Below, piece after piece: positions 59,644 to 64,000 of a stretch of 64,000 bases of DNA. The translations under genes and the position numbers were made by a program. Source of the stretch: Peribacillus kribbensis DSM 17871 (GTDB lineage: Bacteria; Bacillota; Bacilli; Bacillales; DSM-1321); contig NZ_KE387243.1 of the NCBI RefSeq assembly GCF_000430765.1, positions 71,225 through 135,224 of the forward strand. Direction: 5' to 3'. Positions within the stretch are counted from its first letter, which is position 1. Every line of letters starts with the position of its first letter. The notes beneath the pieces are model-generated. The model did no database searches. It was not told where the DNA came from and worked only from the letters and a program-made list of their open reading frames with translations.

Positions 59644-60163
59644 ATGATAGAGGTAATGATCCTGAATGGTGGGTCGAGTTCCGGAAAAAACCCTATCGCA
59701 AAGTGCCTCCAAAATTCATTGCCAACGTCATGGTTAAGGTTTAGTATCGACGATTTAATTGATGCAATGCCAGCAGCAATGTTTAACACAGACCGCGGAA
59801 TAAAATTTGATTCCAATGGCTCTGTAAATCCAGGAACTGAATTCCGTTCTTTAGAATCTGCATGGATGCACGGAATAGCTGAAATGGTTCGTGGAGGAGC
59901 ACGGATAATTATTGACGATGTCTTCATTACCGGAATAGAAGCTTATAATCTATGGCAAGTTGCTTTGGAAGGGTGCAAGGTACTATGGGTTGGTGTCTTT
60001 TGTGAACCTGCCGTCTCGACCTCTCGTGAAACAAACGGGGGACCGTGTGGCTGGAATGGCATTCTCACAAGCGACTGTGGTTCACATAGGTATAAACTAT
60101 GATATTGAAGTCGATACAACAGAGGCATCTCCAGAGGAGTACACAGAAATTATTGCACAATGA
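59644..60163 (+). pseudogene. CPT-like kinase, frameshifted and with altered P-loop (cassette cargo)
   Basis: ATG 59644 with GAGAGG upstream. The first frame has the CPT start VMILNGGSSSGKNPIAKCLQ, SIDDLIDAMPAAMF and RIIIDDVFITGIEAYNLW, up to about 60015. The true C-terminus GDRVAGMAFSQATVVHIGIN and YDIEVDTTEASPEEY is in another frame ending at 60163. Thus one frameshift separates the halves. The Walker A Ser/Thr after Lys is Asn (GKN rather than GKS/T), which would also impair ATP binding. It differs from the intact CPT-like gene at 44.8 kb. Confidence 0.8.
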
Positions 60164-60186
60164 ATCAGTTAAGCGAGTAAGAAGTG

Positions 60187-60222
60187 TTTTTAAAGAAACG
60201 AGTGCGTTAATTGAAAAAGGAT
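60187..60222 (+). repeat. CR32: degenerate first dyad
   Basis: TTTAAAGAAACGAGTGCGTT followed by AATTGAAAAAGG. No hairpin. Confidence 0.6.
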
Positions 60223-60285
60223 TTCGAAGCATTGTATACGATCCAAATTGAAAACTTCACAAAAATATATATAAGGAGTTTAGCA

Positions 60286-60804
60286 ATGGAAAAGTGGGAT
60301 TTATATGATGAACATCGTATTAAAATAGAGAAACAAATAACTCGTGGGGATGAAATGACATCAGACGAGTTTCATTTAGTAGTACACGTATGTATATTTA
60401 ATTCAAAAGGAGAGATGCTCATTCAGAAGCGTCAGCCCTTTACGCAAGGATGGTCAAACCTTTGGGATATCACTTGTGGTGGTAGTGCGATTTCAGGCGA
60501 AACAAGTCAGCAGGCTGCTTCAAGAGAGTTATTCGAGGAATTAGGGATTTATTATAACTTTGAAAAGATACGTCCACAATTTACTATTAATTTTGAACGT
60601 GGCTTTGATGATTATTATTTAATTGAATATGATTTTGATCTGAATGAATTGAAATTACAAACTGAAGAGGTACAAGCAGCTAAATGGGCTTCAAATGAGG
60701 AAATCATAAAGCTAATCAAACTAAAAAAATTTATACCTTATTATGAGAGTATCATTGCGTTTCTTTTTGAGAATCTACATCATTATGGATCTATTCGTCT
60801 TTAA
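60286..60804 (+). CDS. NUDIX hydrolase, IPP-isomerase-like type (cassette cargo)
   Basis: 172 residues from ATG 60286, with AAGGAG at 60273-60278; the frame from 60211 lacks a site. N-terminal WDLYDEHRIKIEKQITRGDE and FHLVVHVCIFNSKGEMLIQK resemble the isopentenyl-diphosphate isomerase-like NUDIX group. The NUDIX box is intact (CGGSAISGETSQQAASREL followed by FEELGI). Full length for this subgroup. Substrate unknown. The recombinase fragment at 60903 follows about 100 bp downstream. Confidence 0.88.
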   Translation: MEKWDLYDEHRIKIEKQITRGDEMTSDEFHLVVHVCIFNSKGEMLIQKRQPFTQGWSNLWDITCGGSAISGETSQQAASRELFEELGIYYNFEKIRPQFTINFERGFDDYYLIEYDFDLNELKLQTEEVQAAKWASNEEIIKLIKLKKFIPYYESIIAFLFENLHHYGSIRL

Positions 60805-60902
60805 ATTAAACGTGCAAGAGCTCAAACATATTCATTCATCAATATATTTCCTAATAAAAGCCTAGAAACGTACTAAAAGGCCACAAACACAGTTAAACAT
60901 CC

Positions 60903-61017
60903 TTAGAAGTATTTATTGTAGTAATCTTTCCTTATCTTACCGCTAAGATGGGCATAGACTTTGGTTGTTTCACTTTTTTCGTGTCCCAGTAAAGTCTGAA
61001 TAATTCAAGAGGGGCCC
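60903..61017 (-). pseudogene. Tyrosine recombinase remnant, copy 3 (3' end only)
   Basis: About 115 bp matching the 3' ends of copies 1 and 2 (the AGAAGTATTTATTGTAGTAA segment and following), ending at GAGGGGCCC. It covers the region of the box II Tyr. It shares the same 3' boundary as the other copies, which suggests that the recombinase gene ends at a fixed junction. Confidence 0.78.
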
Positions 61018-61126
61018 GTGAGTGCTCTAGCCAGCTAGTTTGGCTTAAAGACCACAAGGGTAAATAGAGATAGAACTAGATGTTGGGGAGAAATTGAAAA
61101 TGAAATAACAAAGAACGAGATATATT

Positions 61127-61297
61127 GTGAAACTCGAACGCAATGGTGAGACAATTCAAGTTGTGGTTATTGCTAAAAACCTTGAGAATATGGATAGACA
61201 GGTGTACAGACTGTACGGTACTTTTCTTACTGATGAGAAAGTAAAAGATGTAGGAACCATTTTTCATTTGAGGAAGTCGCTTTATCTTCTAATGTAA
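61127..61297 (+). pseudogene. Small gene remnant
   Basis: 56 codons from GTG 61127, KLERNGETIQVVVIAKNLEN then RQVYRLYGTFLTDEKVKDVG. The in-frame ATG upstream is cut off by a TAA after two codons, so the start seems broken. Family not recognised. Confidence 0.3.
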
Positions 61298-61343
61298 AAG
61301 AAGAGCTGTACACCCCGACAAGCAACAGCTGAGAAAAGCCAAT

Positions 61344-61429
61344 TTATTAAAATGACGAGTGCTTTACTTAAATATGGAGTAAGGTTTTTTCTTGTTCCAC
61401 TAAAGGGGCAGGTTAGTGGAAGAAGGAAT
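61344..61429 (+). repeat. CR33: complete junction repeat without a GC hairpin
   Basis: TTAAAATGACGAGTGCTTTA, then GGAGTAAGG with TTTTTT, then CACTAAAGGGGCAGGTTAGT. The following 61430-61890 holds no supported gene; a frameshifted stretch with HPAGFTGEGRNRGG near 61485 may be debris. Confidence 0.8.
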
Positions 61430-61901
61430 TTATCTTTATAATAAAGAATTTAGACTTAAGTCTTCACGCCGCTTTACAGGAAACCATCCCGCGGGTTTTA
61501 CAGGAGAAGGAAGAAATCGTGGTGGATGAGACATCGCAAAACGTGGACGGGGAATAGGCTGACAGGGGGTTATGGATAAGATTATCCTATTCATCAAAAT
61601 AATGGCCTTAAAAAGCGGAAAGATGGAAATGCGGCGGCAAAGGCCCGAAAGACCTTTGGGAGATTGTGATTTCCGGTTTCGAGTCATAAGCCTTACATCA
61701 AGGCATTGATTTAGTTAACCATCCATAAGTACACGATAGAGTTCACGCTTGCCTTATTTACAACAATTTTATAACGAAAAACTATCGATCAACGCGAATT
61801 GTTGAACAGGATTTTGGCTATTCCACTATCTTAATATAAAAATCCCATAAAGAAGTAATCTGGAAAGTGTAAATACTAATATTATTAAAGGAGGTTCATT
61901 T

Positions 61902-62717
61902 ATGCCGTTCATTGATGTAAACGGAACTACGCTTTACTACCAGGATACCGGTCCAAAAGATGCACCAGCCTTGGTTTTCAGTCACTCATTATTCTTTAAT
62001 AGTCGAATGTTTCATAAACAAGTGGAACGGTTTGCTGGTGAATACAGAGTCATTTGTTATGATCATCGGGGGCAAGGGAAAAGTGCTAAAGATACTTTGG
62101 ACATGCTTGATTTGGATACATTGACAGAGGATGCGGCAGCACTTATTAAAGAGCTTGTTTTAGGCCCCTGTCATTTTGTAGGTAACTCTATGGGGGGCTT
62201 CATTGCTTTGCGTCTGGCTGCAAGGCATCCAGAACTCCTTATTTCATGTACAGTGCTGGGGACATCCGCTGAAGAAGAATATAAAATAGATGAATTTCAG
62301 CCAATTGTTGAGCATCTACAGATTTATGGAGGCAAGCCCATGTCCCAAACTTTAATATACATCATGTTTGGAGACACGTCACTTGAAGATCCGTCTTTTG
62401 CGAATGAACTCAATTTCTGGAAGGATCACATAGAGGGTTTGGATCGTACGATTGGCGATGCTGCGTATCAGGTGGTTCATCGCAAACGAATCCTAAGTGA
62501 ACTAAATGAAGTGGATGTTCCGATGTTGGCGATTGCAGGAGCTGAAGATCATGCCTATACGGTTGAACAATCGAATAAAATTGCTGTCACAGTAAGAAAT
62601 GGTATGTGTAAAGTCATTGCCAACGCGGGCCATTCTCTGGCACTTGAAACTCCGGAAGAAGTTAATTCGTTTCTTGCTGAACATTTCCGTAATTCCGGTA
62701 AGTATTACTCAGAATAA
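61902..62717 (+). CDS. Alpha/beta hydrolase, 3-oxoadipate enol-lactonase-like
   Basis: 271 residues from ATG 61902, with AAAGGAGG at 61889-61896. Hydrolase motifs: DTGPKDAPALVFSHSLFFNS with the oxyanion segment, VICYDHRGQGKSAKDTLDML, the nucleophile elbow GNSMGGFIALRLAA near residue 95, Asp in IAGAEDHAYTVEQ and His in IANAGHSLALETPEEV. It resembles PcaD but there are no protocatechuate genes nearby, so a general esterase is equally possible. The gene is larger than most cargo and may lie at the array edge. Confidence 0.87.
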   Translation: MPFIDVNGTTLYYQDTGPKDAPALVFSHSLFFNSRMFHKQVERFAGEYRVICYDHRGQGKSAKDTLDMLDLDTLTEDAAALIKELVLGPCHFVGNSMGGFIALRLAARHPELLISCTVLGTSAEEEYKIDEFQPIVEHLQIYGGKPMSQTLIYIMFGDTSLEDPSFANELNFWKDHIEGLDRTIGDAAYQVVHRKRILSELNEVDVPMLAIAGAEDHAYTVEQSNKIAVTVRNGMCKVIANAGHSLALETPEEVNSFLAEHFRNSGKYYSE

Positions 62718-62925
62718 GCATTGAAAAAAAGGGTTGTTTTGTGCCTGAATTAAAATATACCTTTAAAACTAGAAATCTCTTTCTTGTTACACACAAAAGA
62801 TTTTTTAAGGTACTGCGGCCATGTTTGGAGGCTTTTTTCTTTATTGTTCTTTATACTTTCTTAGTTATGGAAGAATTAAAGAACGGAACTGTCATATTGG
62901 CAACTTTTTTTAAGTGAAGGAATGT

Positions 62926-62957
62926 ACTTACGCTAACGGGTGCGTTAGTTAAATAAC
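62926..62957 (+). repeat. CR34: first dyad only
   Basis: TACGCTAACGGGTGCGTTAG, with AATGTACTT directly to the left. It lies in a gene-free stretch 62718-63540. Confidence 0.78.
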
Positions 62958-62996
62958 GTTTAAAAAAGTTAATTACTATAACGCGTTTTTTGAAGT

Positions 62997-63026
62997 AAAA
63001 AAAGGACTTTTTCAAGCCCTTTTTTG
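62997..63026 (+). terminator. Terminator hairpin
   Basis: AAAAAGGACTT pairs with AAGCCCTTTTT around TTTC, one mismatch, ending in T-run. No gene is seen between 63027 and 63416. Confidence 0.65.
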
Positions 63027-63416
63027 GTGAAATTAATCTTTTGTTAGTAAATATGTTTTTTCCTGTATGTGAGGAGATAAAGTTAATTCTTCAAAAGATA
63101 TTGTTCCAGTATCTTTTCCTTTTTCATCAGTAAGGAAATTTCCGTATAGTCGGTAAACTTGTTTATACATGCACTCCAGGTTCTTAGCAACTATGACAAT
63201 CTGGAGTGTTTCACTAGTTTTACAATATATCGTTTTCTTTGTTCGATTGCCATTTTGTTTCTCTCCTCGAAGGTTATCTGTTCTTTTTACCCTCGATTTA
63301 CAAATAGAAACCAGATAACCGGAGAATATTTGTGGATGAACATCAATAGAGCAAGAAAATAACGAAATGTTAATTTACTACGCGTTATGTTGTATTATAA
63401 ACATTACAACTGTCTT

Positions 63417-63471
63417 TACTTCACTAACGGGTGCTTTAGTTGAAGAATGGGGCAGATTAGCTTGAATAAGC
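63417..63471 (+). repeat. CR35: two dyads joined without the hairpin between them
   Basis: TTCACTAACGGGTGCTTTAG, TTGAAGAA, then directly GGGGCAGATTAGCTTGAATA. The hairpin zone is missing, as if the two dyads had recombined or the spacer was deleted. It is the last CR of the window. Confidence 0.78.
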
Positions 63472-63479
63472 AATGGAAT

Positions 63480-63510
63480 AAAAAAACTTGCTACTTTAGC
63501 GAGTTTTTTG
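63480..63510. terminator. Terminator before the convergent SDR gene
   Basis: AAAAAACTTGCT pairs with AGCGAGTTTTTT around ACTTT; symmetrical A- and T-runs. Confidence 0.82.
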
Positions 63511-63540
63511 CCCTTCATGTCAAACATGAAGAAAGGCTAG

Positions 63541-64000
63541 TTATTCAATTGTATTTTTCATTGCATTGTACATATTCTCTACGTGTTCATCGACTTTATC
63601 TCGTGACATGCGTAGTCGTTCTACCGAAGTTCCATATCCAATTTCTTGCTTACCCTCTTCCAATCCTTTAAAAATCCCATCTGCGAAATCTTCTAACGGC
63701 TCTCCATGAGTATGCAGCCCTGCTCCGCCTAAATCTGTATTCACTGCTGGAGGAGCAACTTCAATTACTTCTACAGATGAATCAGAAAGCTGGTGTCGTA
63801 AACTCATTGTAAATGAATGAAGTGCCGCTTTCGTTGCTGAATAGATCGGAGCAATGGCAAACGGAGTAAAAGCTAACCCAGAAGTGACGTTAATGATAGT
63901 CGCTTCTTCTTTTGTAAAGAAAAATGGAGCAAATAGTATAGACAGATGGAAGGGTGCTTCAATGTTTGTAGTGATTTCTTTATTGAAGTAATTCCAATTG
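63541..64000 (-). CDS. Short-chain dehydrogenase, C-terminal part (cut by window end)
   Basis: Minus strand, stop at 63541, open to the end of the window, 152 residues visible. SDR features: TIINVTSGLAFTPFAIAPIY with the catalytic Ser and Tyr, SATKAALHSFTMSLRHQL with the Lys, and the VIEVAPPAVNTDLGG loop. The DltE-like subgroup fits best. Its N-terminal Rossmann motif lies outside. It is convergent to the array and probably belongs to the flanking chromosome. Confidence 0.85.
   Translation of the reverse strand, partial: NWNYFNKEITTNIEAPFHLSILFAPFFFTKEEATIINVTSGLAFTPFAIAPIYSATKAALHSFTMSLRHQLSDSSVEVIEVAPPAVNTDLGGAGLHTHGEPLEDFADGIFKGLEEGKQEIGYGTSVERLRMSRDKVDEHVENMYNAMKNTIE

Noticed and set aside
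61436-61687. 83-codon minus-strand ORF in the gap after CR33
   Set aside because: Pro/Arg-rich composition typical of an antisense frame; no start site; overlaps remnants readable on the plus strand.
35253-63471. CRISPR array
   Set aside because: Repeats are spaced by whole genes of variable length, not 30-40 bp spacers, and no cas genes are present.
35253-63471. Prophage or ICE
   Set aside because: No capsid, terminase, portal, relaxase or conjugation genes are seen; only recombinase relics and an IS110 element.
35253-63471. CR as a simple dispersed MITE-like repeat
   Set aside because: Not excluded, but the regular alternation with single genes, fixed orientation and an outlying copy with its own gene fit a junction site better. 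No target duplication is visible.
1-64000. tRNA or rRNA genes
   Set aside because: No cloverleaf with a CCA end or T-loop GTTCGAATC, and no rRNA signature, was noticed by eye; a dedicated scan was not possible.

Overview
The window looks like the chromosome of a spore-forming Bacillus-type Firmicute (Bacillaceae). Support: strong AGGAGG-type ribosome binding sites, frequent TTG and GTG starts, YjcZ-type sporulation micropeptides, YggT, DUF4181, NUDIX, DinB and CPT-like genes typical of that group, and Rho-independent terminators with T-runs. Positions 1-35 kb are ordinary, dense catabolic chromosome. Positions 35-63.5 kb are visibly AT-richer and made of short, mostly single-gene units.

Layout. 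(1) 1-14 kb: an XRE-cupin regulator, two hydantoinase/oxoprolinase A+B pairs (1.6-5.4 and 7.2-11.0 kb), a small cupin, an M24 peptidase, an Asp/Glu/hydantoin racemase and an MFS transporter. Together they look like a pathway for uptake, racemisation and ATP-dependent ring opening of a cyclic amide; the substrate cannot be read from sequence. (2) 14-16.5 kb: a scar zone with an M20 peptidase remnant, a split junction repeat of the type found in the later array, a tautomerase and a heavily frameshifted tyrosine recombinase. (3) 16-27.5 kb: a complete reductive pyrimidine degradation locus: NCS1 permease, PucR-like regulator, beta-ureidopropionase-type M20 enzyme, both dihydropyrimidine dehydrogenase subunits, dihydropyrimidinase, a small conserved protein and an omega-aminotransferase. 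(4) 28.6-33.5 kb: a TPP riboswitch followed by an NCS2 permease, LuxE-like and LuxC-like proteins and an SDR, the first three coding sequences overlapping. (5) 33.7-34.8 kb: an Old Yellow Enzyme.

(6) 35.2-63.5 kb: the most unusual part. About 35 copies, complete or partial, of a junction repeat (labelled CR here) separate small accessory genes. A full CR is about 70-95 bp: a dyad with core AACTAACGGGTGCGTTAGTT, then a GC-rich hairpin followed by a T-run, then a second related dyad with core AACTAAAGGGGCAGGTTAGT. Each dyad has roughly 7-11 bp arms around a 6-7 bp centre, the shape of a tyrosine recombinase core site. Cargo includes NUDIX, GNAT, HIT, P-loop kinase, CPT-like, ABM, barstar, DUF4279, DUF5063, cyclic-phosphate receiver, DinB and secreted or membrane proteins. 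Most are on the plus strand; several are frameshifted or truncated. Three related decayed tyrosine recombinase copies lie inside the array on the minus strand. An IS110-family element has inserted exactly in the first dyad of one CR, and its long 3' noncoding end carries short matches to both halves of that target, as a bridge RNA would. I read the region as an integron-like gene-cassette array with dif-like sites. The repeat structure is directly visible; the cassette mechanism is inference. The window ends inside a minus-strand SDR gene.
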